A DNA stretch of 64,000 nt, from the NCBI GenBank assembly GCA_907163375.1, contig CAJQUW010010330.1:355668-419667 (forward strand). The letters run 5' to 3'. A program made the position numbers and the translations under genes. Below are positions 35,461 through 44,093 of this stretch, one piece after another. Position 1 is the first letter of the stretch; each line of letters starts with the position of its first letter. The DNA is from Prostheceraeus crozeri. Taxonomy: Eukaryota > Platyhelminthes > Polycladida > Euryleptidae. Under the pieces are notes generated by a model. The model was not told the DNA's origin. It was given only the letters and a program-made list of their open reading frames with translations, and made no database searches.

Positions 35461-36680
35461 TCACTGTCGATCACTTAGATGAAAGATGTCGGCACGACGC
35501 ATCCAAGAGTTCATACTTGAAGGATAACCAGTCCATTTAACAAGACACCATTCTTCACCTTGTCGTTTTTTACATCGAATGATTTTCTCTACCAAATATG
35601 TTTCACTTTCAATGACTACCTCAATCTCATCGCGGTAAAAGCTACCCTCAATTTCTTCATTATCGTAATTTTTCAACTTGTAGGTGGTGGGAGAGTCTTT
35701 TTGATCAATCCTTGATACTGTAAATACCTCCTCTGTCCAATTCGGAAGGTACCCTTCAGCAAAAACACTTTTCACTTTTGAGATACGAACTTTATCACCA
35801 ATTTTCACATCAATTTTCACAGAGTGCGTTTACGTTCGAATGATTCGCGCACTTCAACTACATTGTCAGCATTTACATCTACTGGTCTGAGTCCAATAGA
35901 ACGATGGATAGAGTGATTGTAGGCATGGAGTGTATCTTGTAGAACCTTTGTCCAATTTTGTGTCAAGTTGGCAGTAAAATGTCGCCACAAGCGATTTTTT
36001 AATGTGCGATTAAAACGTTCAACGAGTGCAGCTTTATAGGCACTCTTTACACTAAACAACTCAATGTCATGCCTCTCAAATAATCTTCTCACATGCTGAT
36101 TTTCAAACTCTTTTTCTTGATCACTCTGAATTCTTTTTGGAATGCGACCTTCTTGAAAAATTGTTTGGAATGCTTTTGCTACTCCTTTCCCTTCTTTAAT
36201 TTTTAAAGGTAGAGCCCACGCATAACGCGAGAAAATATCAATGACGGTTAAAATAAAATTATTGCCCGAGTTATGTTTTGAAATGGAGGCAACATCACAC
36301 AAATCTGCTTGCCACTGTTCATCGATGTCATGAACAATATAATGGCGGGTGCGGTACTTCTTTTTCGCTTGTTTGTGGAGTGTATAGGTAGCCTGACCCT
36401 TTAACCATCGTTTCACTTGTGATTGTGGAAGACCACTCGCTTTTGATAATTTCTTGATAGATGCAAATCCTGCCGGATGTTTTACATCATAATAGATTGA
36501 CTTCAAACGTTCAGTCGATGACGACTGACTCTTTTTCCTCCTTCTCATCTTTTTGTTTTCTTGCCTTTCTACATTTACAACAACTGCAGCATTTAGCTTT
36601 AGCGGTTTTGCGATCGTGTTCACATTGCTTAGGGGTTTCATTGTGAGAGCTGGCGCACCAAGTGCAAGTGACAACGACAT
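35461..36680 (-). pseudogene. Polinton integrase with chromodomain, broken
   Basis: Retroviral-type integrase that would insert the element and make the 6-bp target duplication known for the family. Visible in order: a helix-turn-helix-like start (ASIKKLSKASGLPQSQVKRW); the rve catalytic core with its acidic triad in QADLCD, QSDQEKEF and ALVERFNRTLKNRLW; an SH3-like module (IGDKVRISKVKSVFAEGYLP); and a carboxyl chromodomain (VEKIIRCKKRQGEEWCLVKW then TGYPSSMNSW). Chromodomains in integrases are thought to steer insertion toward modified histones. It is broken about once. It lies between the 230-residue gene and the basic virion-like protein. Confidence 0.92.
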
Positions 36681-36726
36681 TCACCTCTGGCGGCTCATTA
36701 CATGGCAAGCAACACATCTGCTTCAT
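36511..36726 (-). CDS. Small cysteine-rich protein (71 aa), uncertain
   Basis: It begins with an ATG one base after the stop of the 230-residue gene. It holds several CxxC-type pairs (MCCLPC, CTWCASSH, CCSCCKCRKARKQ), suggesting one or two zinc-binding modules, followed by a charged tail. It overlaps the start of the integrase region in another frame, and I cannot say whether it is an independent gene. No family recognised. Confidence 0.4.
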   Translation of the reverse strand: MKQMCCLPCNEPPEVNVVVTCTWCASSHNETPKQCEHDRKTAKAKCCSCCKCRKARKQKDEKEEKESVVID

Positions 36727-36727
36727 A

Positions 36728-37420
36728 TCAATAGTCTGGGAACATGTATTTCTTGGGAGGAGCTGTTTTACGTTTTCCTTTTACTAGTTTTAGTGGTGGC
36801 ATAGATCTACGACGAGTTCTTCCTCTTGTTTGCTTAGTGAGTGTGGGAGGGGATGTAGCAGGTGACGTCTTAAACCAATTTGTTGGCATTTTCATCGTCT
36901 GAAGCATTGGAGCAGTAGCCACTGTTGAATCAAGTTCTTTCAATGTCTCATTATTCAAAGCAAATTTTGGCACATTATGCTTTTTCAATAGTTTAAGAAA
37001 GTATGACCAACCAGGTGGAACATAGCCCTGACGGCGCTTTCTACGTGTCGCATACTGAATCAAGTCTTCATAACGTGAAGCATCAATCACTTTATTTTCA
37101 TCTGTAATGATTTCTCCGCTATCATTTACATTGAGATGGGGTTCAATACTGTTGAAAAGAGATATGGCATGTGCGCGAGATGCTAAAGGTGTAGCAGTCG
37201 ATACAAAGTCACGCATCTTATTCTTCAAGTTTTTTAATTGCTCAACAGTTTCCAATTGTAATAATACAGCACGATGTGGATCTTTGATGTGAACATTTTG
37301 CTGATAATTTATTTCTTTCCTATACATTTGATTTGCAAGAGGTTGCTTTACTTGCTGCATGGCAGTCAATTGTACATATTCATCCTGAGGAATAACAATC
37401 ATGCGAGAATAAGAACTCAT
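36728..37420 (-). CDS. Conserved Polinton protein of unknown function (230 aa)
   Basis: The start (SSYSRMIVIPQDEYVQL) and a central region (RRQGYVPPGWSYFLKLLKKH) are shared with Polinton B at 63464. A protein of this sort with a PPGW...LLKK block commonly sits beside the packaging ATPase in Polintons. The amino half is helical and Gln/Lys/Glu-rich; the carboxyl part is basic and Pro/Thr-rich (TRGRTRRRSMPPLKLVKGKR), compatible with binding nucleic acid. Its ATG overlaps the ATPase stop by four bases (ATGA), and this overlap is preserved in B. No enzymatic motif is seen. Open throughout. Confidence 0.7.
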   Translation of the reverse strand: MSSYSRMIVIPQDEYVQLTAMQQVKQPLANQMYRKEINYQQNVHIKDPHRAVLLQLETVEQLKNLKNKMRDFVSTATPLASRAHAISLFNSIEPHLNVNDSGEIITDENKVIDASRYEDLIQYATRRKRRQGYVPPGWSYFLKLLKKHNVPKFALNNETLKELDSTVATAPMLQTMKMPTNWFKTSPATSPPTLTKQTRGRTRRRSMPPLKLVKGKRKTAPPKKYMFPDY

Positions 37421-38034
37421 AGTTTGTAGATAATCATGGGAGTTTTCAAAATATCACTTCGAAATCTAAATTCTTCCGGACACTCTTGCGTAAAGTCAAT
37501 GAATAAGTAACCGTGTGGTTTTTCAGTAGCTGCTTGAAAAATTTCAATTAAGGCTTTTGATCCTCTGGGTGCAACTTGTCGCGCTAAAATTTCAAATTGA
37601 CTTTTATCTCGCGGATTCTTGAAAATAGCATAATAGTGTGTATTCAGGTTTCGTGTACGAGCTTCTTTTCCATCAGGAAACAAATTTTGTGTGATATAGA
37701 TGATAAAGCACCTTTTATGATGTGCTGCGCGAGTGAACATATCTGTAACATCTTTTGAATTCTTACTTTCTTTTAATAAATCATCCAATACAACAACATC
37801 ATTAGACTGAAGTTTATCCACTGGAATAATTCCTTCATGTCGAATAAAGTTGCGACTTTGCAATTCCTGAAACAGCGACGGTTGATAAATACCATAATAC
37901 CAAATCACTCGATTGATAGGTTCCTTAAACAACTCCCTTCTTTTATCCAATAAATTCAGCGTGAAAACAGTTTTACCTGCATAAGATGGACCTGATACAG
38001 TCAGAACTTTATCACATTGAAGTCTGAAATCCAT
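37417..38034 (-). CDS. Polinton genome-packaging ATPase, A32/FtsK type (205 aa)
   Basis: The P-loop GPSYAGKT lies at residues 15-22 and the Walker B NDVVVLDDLL at ~79-87. FIIYITQNLF (strand ending in TQN, a sensor-like position) and RNLNTHYYAIFKNPRDKSQ follow, the standard pattern of Polinton and virophage packaging ATPases, which pump DNA into the capsid. The ATG at 38034 is chosen because upstream in-frame codons lack an ATG; a longer start would overlap the preceding gene. The homologue in B (62850-63467) is about 96% identical in protein. The gene looks whole and ends in an ATGA overlap with the 230-residue gene. Confidence 0.92.
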   Translation of the reverse strand: MDFRLQCDKVLTVSGPSYAGKTVFTLNLLDKRRELFKEPINRVIWYYGIYQPSLFQELQSRNFIRHEGIIPVDKLQSNDVVVLDDLLKESKNSKDVTDMFTRAAHHKRCFIIYITQNLFPDGKEARTRNLNTHYYAIFKNPRDKSQFEILARQVAPRGSKALIEIFQAATEKPHGYLFIDFTQECPEEFRFRSDILKTPMIIYKL

Positions 38035-38065
38035 TTTAATACTTTGAGATTTAACATTTGCATAA

Positions 38066-38431
38066 TTAACGTCTAGAGCCAAAGATATTACCCAATACGT
38101 TGCCCACGACAGGAGCTAGCATCGGTAGTAACGCTGGAAGGAAACCGCCCTTTTGTGTTAAAGTTTTCCTCTTTCTTTGAAGGGTGACTTTAGGATTGTA
38201 GATGAAACGCAATTTCGTAGCATATCGCTTAAGTAACTTTCGTTGTTTTGGTGCTAATTTCATCGTCCTCAACTTTCTCACATGAGAAATAATTTCACGA
38301 ATGAATTTATCGTTAGCATGTCGTATAGCATTGTATCGCTGATTTGCTTTCATTCGTCGGAGAGGTTGAATGGCTGAAGAAAACTTTGAAGACTTTTGAC
38401 TTTTACGTTTCGTCATTTTACGTTTCGCCAT
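38066..38431 (-). CDS. Small basic protein with hydrophobic Gly-rich tail (121 aa)
   Basis: The start MAKRKMTKRKSQ and a long Lys/Arg-rich helical middle are followed by a terminal hydrophobic stretch (GGFLPALLPMLAPVVGNVLG). The B copy at 62462 has the same layout, which supports the ATG at 38431; an extended open frame upstream is not followed in B. A basic body with a membrane-seeking Gly/Leu tail is seen in adenovirus-like minor core or membrane-penetration proteins. That role is inferred. It stands immediately upstream of the ATPase, as in B. Confidence 0.7.
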   Translation of the reverse strand: MAKRKMTKRKSQKSSKFSSAIQPLRRMKANQRYNAIRHANDKFIREIISHVRKLRTMKLAPKQRKLLKRYATKLRFIYNPKVTLQRKRKTLTQKGGFLPALLPMLAPVVGNVLGNIFGSRR

Positions 38432-38483
38432 TTTCCGTGTTAGTCTTTGCTGAAAACCTGTCTTTACCACATTTGCATAGGTA

Positions 38484-38807
38484 CTAACTATTACGGCATA
38501 AGTGACACTCGAAATGAGCAATATCACAGTGGTTACATTTGCAAAGTTGAATGCAATTACGTATGAAACAGCGTTGACAAAAAGCATGCTTACATCTCTT
38601 GAAGATGCGCTTTTCATTTCCATCCTTTCGCTTACATACATCGCAACACATAGTTTCACCGTTACTGATGTCTATAGCAAGTCTTTTTGAAGATATGAAT
38701 TTGCTAGCCTTTTCTAAATAATAGACGCATGTGCAGAAGGAATATACTTCGAGAGTGAGCAGACATAGCTCGAAAACCAGTTGTGCTACAATCAAGTACC
38801 ACTGCAT
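38484..38807 (-). CDS. Membrane-anchored RING-type protein (107 aa)
   Basis: An amino-terminal hydrophobic segment (YLIVAQLVFELCLLTL) is followed by a cysteine/histidine-rich carboxyl half: Cys55/Cys58, Cys72-x-His74, Cys77/Cys80, then Cys91/Cys94 and Cys101/Cys104. The C-H-C-C centre (CKHAFCQRC) is the hallmark of RING fingers, usually ubiquitin ligases. Such a membrane-tethered RING resembles viral immune-evasion ligases in layout, but no substrate can be inferred. The B copy keeps every one of these residues. The start lies 2 bases after the preceding gene's stop, again as in B. The short size and single finger argue against a host gene. Confidence 0.75.
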   Translation of the reverse strand: MQWYLIVAQLVFELCLLTLEVYSFCTCVYYLEKASKFISSKRLAIDISNGETMCCDVCKRKDGNEKRIFKRCKHAFCQRCFIRNCIQLCKCNHCDIAHFECHLCRNS

Positions 38808-38809
38808 TT

Positions 38810-39148
38810 TCAATTTTTCTTTATAGAAAGTTGAATGTGAATGTCTGAAATCGCTTCAATCACTAGACTGCTGCCATGATGGTTAAATGCGTTAAGACGT
38901 TCAGCAATTTTTATCATATGTCTTTTAAAAAATTCTTCGGGGTGATCTACCACTTCCATTGAATAAGAAGCAAAAAGGAAAGAGCGACTTTCCACCTCTT
39001 CCTTTCCAAAATGACTAAACTTAATTTTCGCAACTAATCGCGCCATGACAATGCCATCAGAGAATGTATTCATTAACTCTAGAAATAGAGTGCTAGCATC
39101 ATCGACCACTGCTTCGATGTCGGTCTCATCTTTATGAAAATTTATCAC
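38810..39148 (-). CDS. Conserved Polinton protein with an IAERLNAFNHHGS block (112 aa or more)
   Basis: A mostly alpha/beta small protein. The stretch ARLVAKIKFSHFGKEEV, then FFKRHMIKIAERLNAFN and HHGSSLVIEAISDIHIQL, resembles the region commonly found in front of the polymerase in other Polintons (pattern: strand, F/Y-x-S, helix, F-N-x-x-G-S-G, strand). Here it stands alone, far from the polymerase and on the other strand. The B copy (61674-62084) is longer at the start. No catalytic motif is seen; a structural or DNA-binding role is possible. Confidence 0.6.
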   Translation of the reverse strand: MINFHKDETDIEAVVDDASTLFLELMNTFSDGIVMARLVAKIKFSHFGKEEVESRSFLFASYSMEVVDHPEEFFKRHMIKIAERLNAFNHHGSSLVIEAISDIHIQLSIKKN

Positions 39149-39168
39149 ATAATCTTGAACAGCTCCTT

Positions 39169-39495
39169 TTAAACTTTGCCTATGAAAATGTAATGTTCCG
39201 CAGTCGTTTGAGAAAGATATGATCGCCCTTCATCTAACCCATCCATTGCATGAAAACAACTCTTCTCATAGTAACATTTATTGAATAACGGTAACAAGCG
39301 TGCATTATAAATCAATGGTTTGAAACAGATAAAATAGATACAGCTGGTAACTATCATACATCGAGCAATGATGACCATACAGGACTTTGGCAGTGTTGAG
39401 GTAAGGAGGAAAGAAGCATTGGTTATGAACGTAGCTACTACAACGAACAGACAAAATAGGAACACACAAATCCTCAAAACGTTTCGTGACTTCAT
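39169..39495 (-). CDS. Two-membrane-segment frame overlapping the exonuclease-like gene (108 aa)
   Basis: Two hydrophobic segments are visible (RICVFLFCLFVVVATFI and MVIIARCMIVTSCIYFICF), followed by a polar tail ending YIFIGKV. The same frame is open in B (61396-61725) with few changes. Its first two-thirds overlap the exonuclease-like gene in another frame, so conservation of one may be a by-product of the other. Not assigned to any family. Confidence 0.4.
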   Translation of the reverse strand: MKSRNVLRICVFLFCLFVVVATFITNASFLLTSTLPKSCMVIIARCMIVTSCIYFICFKPLIYNARLLPLFNKCYYEKSCFHAMDGLDEGRSYLSQTTAEHYIFIGKV

Positions 39496-39853
39496 GGTAG
39501 TGTTGATTCACTCTACTATCCCAAGGCGGGAGCAAAATATCATCAATGATTAGATTGGCAAATACTTTCCTCTCCTTACCAGGATTATTACAAAAGATGC
39601 GTATAACATTGAAAGCAGCTAACCATCGTTTAAAGTCAATAAGAAGAGCACTCTCACAAGAAAAGCCATAGTCTTACAAATATTTCAGATTAAGTCCATG
39701 AATGTGTTTTCTCGCCCATTGATCAACATTGGGATCGCAGTTGGCATGTTGATGATAGACACTAACAATCTGATATGTCCAATAGTTCATAGCAATAGCA
39801 CTGAGGTCCTGTACAGGTTCACTCTCACAATCTATAAAAATGATGATAGAAGC
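39305..39853 (-). pseudogene. Exonuclease-like protein of Polinton A, broken
   Basis: Counterpart of the open B gene at 61038-61586. Similarity begins right after a GTTTTAG acceptor-like site at its upstream edge. The opening SIIIF then Asp-x-Glu recalls motif I of DEDD exonucleases, and KHIHGLNLKYL also follows Polinton proteins of this group. The A copy is broken once or twice. See the B copy for details. Confidence 0.5.
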
Positions 39854-39886
39854 CTAAAACGTAAATTACACATCTAAGGAAACGTT

Positions 39887-40012
39887 CTATAACATATTAC
39901 AAAATGAAGAATTACATCGATGCTTTTCACGACAAAATACACAAATGATATGATGGCAACGAAGAAGTAAAATGTATCTAATAAGACCACGTCTACGACA
40001 CTCAAAGCACAT
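39887..40012 (-). CDS. Tiny zinc-finger frame (41 aa)
   Basis: MCFECRRRG, then LLLRCHHIICVFCREKH: a CxxC - CHxxxCxxC pattern of a half-RING or treble-clef zinc site. It is the second such motif in the element, besides the membrane RING gene. It lies between the promoter-proximal gene and the exonuclease-like gene and is kept in B. It may be part of a spliced product, because only a short ATG-initiated frame is present. Confidence 0.4.
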   Translation of the reverse strand: MCFECRRRGLIRYILLLRCHHIICVFCREKHRCNSSFCNML

Positions 40013-40131
40013 AAGCGAATTGTCATAGGGTAGAGTTAGGAAAGGACTAGTAATTCTCCTTCTTTGATTTGCGTTTTGAGGCAGCATTCTTCTCCGACTT
40101 GCGCTTCGTACCACTGCTGTTAAGGATTTGA

Positions 40132-40819
40132 TCAATTATGTCGTCCACGTTGGGTGGTTTTGGAATATATAGGATGGATTCCATATGCATGGAGAGAGGC
40201 TATTTTATTATCCTTGTGTCGACCATAATATAGCCCATTCACTTTGAAAAGGATATCCCAAGTACCTTCTCCGAGCTCATCACATATGATGGGTGTTGAT
40301 TGATCTCCCTCCTTCTTATAGTAAGTACACCAATGTGATACCGGTAGGCAAATTTGATTACCATCCCAAATCTTTCTATAGGGAGTATCCTTGTCATCTC
40401 TCGCCTTCCACTCTTGAGCAAGAGGAGTAGGAATGTCCATATTTAATGTCACGTACTCCTCAATAATATCAAGTTGGTGGCGAATGTACGGACACATGGG
40501 GATCAGTATGTAGTCCCCATACTGATTGTGCATTATCTTGACATCCGTGGAAGGGAGCATTCCCGTTTGGAGTACTACGCCATGATCGTCATAACGCAAG
40601 GCTTGTTTAAATTTACGCTGTAGCGGTGTAGGATTATGTACCTTGGTTGTTTCTTCCACTGGCCTCAGTTGTAGATGATCTGATCGTAGCGAACCTTGTA
40701 ACGTTTGACCGCCATTTTGTCCTACTAGTGCAGCAGATGGAGTAGATGCCTGAAAATGAAAAAGATTGTATTAAGTTTACGTTCAAGGGAGGAGAGGGAG
40801 GAAAGTAGCGACTTACCAT
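40132..40819 (-). pseudogene. Promoter-proximal gene of Polinton A, broken, with 5' intron
   Basis: First gene inside the right TIR. The start codon at 40817-40819 is followed at once by a GT-AG intron. The body (QYGDYILIPMCPYIRHQLDI, ARDDKDTPYRKIWDGNQICL) matches the intact B gene (60072-60843) closely. The downstream end is interrupted about once. Function unknown; see B. Confidence 0.7.
40750..40816 (-). other. Intron directly after the start codon (67 bp)
   Basis: On the minus strand the sequence reads ATG, then GTAAGT, then a pyrimidine-rich stretch ending TTTTCAG, then GCATCTACTCC. Both splice sites are canonical, and the intron is present at the same place in B (60075-60138, 64 bp). 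Confidence 0.8.
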
Positions 40820-40854
40820 TTTAGTTGGATAATAGAATAGAGAGAGAGAGAAAA

Positions 40855-40965
40855 TGTGCGTCCGTCACTCGTGTGATTCAACGATAGAATGATTCTCACT
40901 GTGGAAGGCTCGCTATTTATATAGAAATGCTTGATTCTCATTGGATGATGATCCTCACTGGACAA
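40855..40965 (-). promoter_or_regulatory. Right-arm TATA promoter of Polinton A
   Basis: Reading leftward: two ATTGG/CCAAT-type boxes (near 40940 and 40960), TATAAATAGCGAGCC at about 40908-40921, then a CT-rich tract (TTTCTCTCTC) before the start codon. The order and spacing are the same in B at 59920-60070, so the promoter is conserved. Confidence 0.75.
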
Positions 40966-40979
40966 TAACATCAAGCTGA

Positions 40980-42196
40980 TTCCAAATCTGGCCTCCGTTT
41001 ACCAATCCGAGCCTTCATTCGACCGCTGGAGCTGTTTCTTGGGAAATTCTAACTCTGTCGTTTTTCGCCAATCTCCCAAAATCTTAAATGGCGTCTCACA
41101 TCTAAACGAAGAAAGATATGAACAAGCCGTTTCTTTCACTGAATTTGTCTCACTCTTAGCTTTCAAACGAGCTATTGCACGACAAAATCCGTCCACTGGA
41201 AGCCAAAATCGAAGGTAGCTCTCCCGAGGGGGGGGGACGTCAGCGAAACTTTTTCTCTCCCATTGACTTGAAACTCACCATGTTGATAGAGAATTTGACG
41301 CTGATTCCAAATCTGAAATCCGTTTTCCCATCCGATGCTTCGTTTTGAAGCTACAGCCCAAAACGTCCAAAATTCTAACTCTGTCGTTTTTCGCCAATCT
41401 CCCAAAATCTTAAATGGCGTCTCACATCTAAACACAGACAGATAGGAACAAGCCGTTTGTTTCACTGAATTTGTCTCACTCTTAGCTTTCAAACGAGCTA
41501 TTGCACGAGAAAATCCATCCACTAGAAGCAAAGTTGGAAGGTCGGTGTCGGGGGGGGGGGGGACGTCAGCGAAAATGTTTCTCTCCGATTGCTTTCAAAT
41601 TCACCATACCGATGCAGAATTTCACGCTGAATCCAAATCTGGCCTCCGTTTTCCCATCCGAGCACTGCTTCCACTCGAAACAGCCCATTTTACAACCCAA
41701 CATTCATCAGATTTCACGAAAAACATCACACACTATAGCCTCAAGACAAAACCTGGCGGTCGCCCAAGTCCACCACGACACTCTGTCGTTCCAGAGAGGG
41801 GGGGACGTCAGCAAAAATTTTTCTCTCCGATTGCTTTCAAATTCACCATACCGATGCAGAATTTCACGCTGAATCCAAATCTGGCCTCCGTTTTCACATC
41901 CGAGCACTGCTTCAACTCGAAACAGCCCATTTTACAACCCAACATTCATCAGATTTCACGAAAAACATCACACACTATAGCCTCAAGACAAAATCTGGCG
42001 GTCGCCCAAGTCCACCACGACACTCTCTCGTTCCAGATGGGGGGGAGGTCAGCGAACATTTTGTTCATGTGGACCAACCTGGCCGGCATACCACGACAGA
42101 CCACAACCTCTGTCGTTCCAGAGGGGGGGACGTCAGCGACCATTTTTCGATGGCGGCCATCTTGCGCGGTCCAGAAGTGGAGTTTTACTTACTACT
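40980..42196 (-). repeat. Right TIR of Polinton A
   Basis: Reverse-orientation counterparts of the left array, but few: GGACGTCAGC cores lie at 41235, 41561, 41803, 42044 (as GGAGGTCAGC) and 42128. The inner interval (326 bp) is the 328-bp unit type. The next two (242 and 241 bp) are a second type containing CCAACATTCATCAGATTTC and GGTCGCCCAAGTCCACCACG. The last leads to the tip, where GATGGCGGCCATCTTGCGC precedes the end. A run of 13-14 G lies at 41549-41562. The TIR is about 1.2 kb here against more than 24 kb at the other end. Confidence 0.9.
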
Positions 42197-42480
42197 ACCA
42201 TCTGAAAATGTTGTGATGCATGTAGTCCACCCAGTCGGCACAATTCACAGACCTACATATACATGTAGTTAACCTATGCATTAAACATCACTGAAACATG
42301 GGCACAAAATTGCAAAATATAGCCTTAGGTTGAAAGCACAAACACCACTAAAATATTAGTAGTATAAGCCTTCGCTCATATTGCATAAAAGCGAGAATGA
42401 ATTGATAAAAGATATCAATTGTCTATATTCTGCATGTAAGGACTGCGAATCATTATCGAGGTTAAAATTGAAGAAATCCA
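42197..42480. other. AT-rich flank of Polinton A, no gene seen
   Basis: No convincing frame, repeat or RNA gene is visible. The first six bases, ACCATC, would be the target duplication if the unseen left end of Polinton A is preceded by the same six. Confidence 0.6.
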
Positions 42481-42616
42481 AGTCTATTCTATTGAATATT
42501 GTCTTCACAGAGCTTATAATTGCCATGAATAAAAATTATTTTGTTGATGCGGTCTGGTCTAATAGAAGATCGTTTTGCATCAACAAGTAATCCACCAAGG
42601 AGGTTCCCAGTCGAGA
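42481..42616 (-). pseudogene. hAT transposase relic, carboxyl end
   Basis: The minus strand encodes GGLLVDAKRSSIRPDRINKI then IFIHGNYKL, the typical end of the hAT dimerisation domain (…RSSLxPDRxNxLIFIHxN). It belongs with the BED-finger piece at 43894-44093; a Merlin element lies between them. In the ancestral sequence the two pieces are nearly adjacent, so most of the hAT catalytic region had already been lost before the Merlin arrived. Confidence 0.7.
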
Positions 42617-42624
42617 CAGTCTTC

Positions 42625-43885
42625 GGTGCAACTATGATAGTGTGGTCCCTAAAATTCCTGTGGTCCCGACATCTAAAATACACATTTATCCAAACTAAGT
42701 CTATATCTCTTCAACTACAAGACATACCACTCCGAGAGGTGCAAAAGAGCGCTGTAAAAGGCCTCATCATGAGTCTTACCGAAGCGTTGACGCCACATGA
42801 ATTCGTCAAGGTGACCGGGGAGCATTGTTGAGTGAACACCTAGCATTCCCTTGAATTTTCGCTTGGCATTGCGCCACATGTTCTCGATGTTGTTGGTGTG
42901 AGCACTGGTATCGGGATCAACAAAATTCTGACTATGATTGACAGTCACGTGTGTATATGGTAGATTCAGAAGAGGTCCATATGCACTCCATTGGTCAGAA
43001 TGAATGATGCTGCCACTGACGATATGTCGCTGTATAAGAGGTGTATAAGAGGTTTTTTTTCGTTTTTATGTAAAGTGCCCTTGAAGTCTTCGGACAAAAT
43101 GTCACTGTAAACAGTTTCGTTCAATAATAAATAAGAGGAATTAAGGTATTCGACGATCGGTTATCGGCGAAACACAAGAATCCGATTTTTGAAATTGAAT
43201 CGATTCCTCCGAACACCCAGCGCTCTGGAACGAGGCGACCTTGATTATATTTTCGCCTGGTCATCACCGACTCGTCAATTTGAACGATGACACCAGGTCC
43301 TCCAATTTGTATTGGGTGAGTCACCAGATGATGGGAGCAAATACGGTATCCCTAAAGTAGCTGTACCATTGCACAGAAGTTTGAATACAAACGCCGACTA
43401 ACTCAGATGCGGTGGTCACTGAAATCTCGTGAGACCAAAGATACAAAAGTAGAATAAAGTCCTTCGACGACAGCTTGTGATCTTCCAACAAACTCCCTTT
43501 TCGAATGGAGACTTTGTAGCTCTTATGCGATGGACATCTCCATATGACATTGTCACTCCTGCCAGTCTTGACACAGGTCATCGTACGAGTTTCAATACTC
43601 CATCTGGCATACTGGGGGATCAGCTCTTATGATACCATGATGGCGAAGAAAGTCATTTGCGGTAGCCTCGTCAACACATAGGGAAGCGGCGTCAGTCAAC
43701 TTCATGGTCGGCGAAAAAGTGGCTGATCGCCAAGCGTGCGACATTCAGCACACCGGGTGCGTTGCCATGGCAATGATGACGATGATGACGAATGACGATG
43801 ATGACGAAGTGCAAGAGAGGTTACACGTTTACTACGAGCCCTGTAATGTCGGCAGTATGAGGGACCACACTATCATAGTTGTACC
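42625..43885 (-). mobile_element. Merlin DNA transposon (1261 bp)
   Basis: Terminal inverted repeats of about 26 bp start GGTxCAACTATGATAGTG on both sides and end GGTCCCT. They are flanked by a perfect 8-bp target duplication, CAGTCTTC (42617-42624 and 43886-43893). Merlin elements make 8-9-bp duplications, and the enclosed transposase is of the matching ISXO2/IS1016 type. Both ends are intact although the transposase is disrupted, so the copy could only have moved with help. Confidence 0.93.
42715..43704 (-). pseudogene. Merlin (IS1595/ISXO2-like) transposase, disrupted
   Basis: It reads leftward from an ATG at 43704 (MKLTDAASLCVDEATANDF, LRHHGII). RWRC-like WRCPSHKSYKVSIRKGS and KLSSKDFILLLYLWSHEIS follow. 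Catalytic blocks: IGGPGVIVQIDESVMTRRKY (first Asp), a second Asp in HSDQWSAY, and AHTNNIENMWRNAKRKFKG with the third acidic/Asn position. Disruptions: a frame change near 43586, and an ~85-bp insertion around 43035-43125 that repeats CCTCTTAT at its edge and separates the first and second catalytic blocks. The carboxyl end near 42715 looks natural. Not functional. Confidence 0.88.
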
Positions 43886-43893
43886 CAGTCTTC

Positions 43894-44093
43894 TTATATT
43901 TTGGCTCATCACTAAGTATTGAAGACGATGAGGTTTCTTTCAAACAGGCGTCACAAAAAACGAATTCAGTGAATTCTTTAACGTCAACATCTTCGAAAGA
44001 CGATAAGGTTCCAAAATAATTCCATACAAATGATGATTTGGAGCTTTTTTTGCAGAGTTTGATCCTATACTTGATGTCGAGTCCTTGAGGCAT
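43894..44093 (-). pseudogene. hAT transposase relic, BED-finger end
   Basis: The minus strand from 44093: MPQGLDIKYRIKLCKKSSKS then SFVWNYFGTL...FVFCDACLKETSSSS. S-x-VW-x-YFG with a following FCxxC is the opening of a BED zinc finger, as in hAT transposases. It continues across the Merlin insertion into the carboxyl piece at 42481-42616. No hAT terminal repeats were found. Confidence 0.65.

Larger units (their letters stand above)
1..42196 (+). mobile_element. Polinton A (Maverick family), open at left edge
   Basis: A Polinton fossil whose right end is visible and whose left end lies before the window. It carries the family hallmarks: protein-primed DNA polymerase B, retroviral-type integrase with chromodomain, A32/FtsK-type packaging ATPase, adenain-like protease and double-jelly-roll major capsid protein. 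The core between the inverted repeats is about 17 kb, normal for the family; the extra length comes from the repeat array at 1-24120. The right end reads (inward) AGTAGTAAG, the same as the left end of Polinton B at 58494, which fixes the boundary at 42196. Any target duplication would start ACCATC at 42197. It is broken in roughly eight to ten places. Against Polinton B a 100-base stretch differs at about 3 bases, so it is young. Confidence 0.93.

Noticed and set aside
38432-38659. Upstream extension of the small basic protein with a hydrophobic start
   Set aside because: It reads over the RING gene in another frame and is not continued in Polinton B, where the protein starts at MAKRK.
28783-40819. 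Bacterial or phage operon, because genes are tightly packed
   Set aside because: GT-AG introns, AATAAA signals, TATA promoters, chromodomain integrase and flanking animal-type transposons point to a eukaryotic Polinton.
41501-42272. Open frames across the right TIR of Polinton A
   Set aside because: They read through C/G-run repeats in varying frames, with no start context or known domain.
43704-43922. Plus-strand frame with an Asp-rich run near the Merlin right end
   Set aside because: A shadow of the ATGACGATGATGACG low-complexity stretch, opposite the transposase start.
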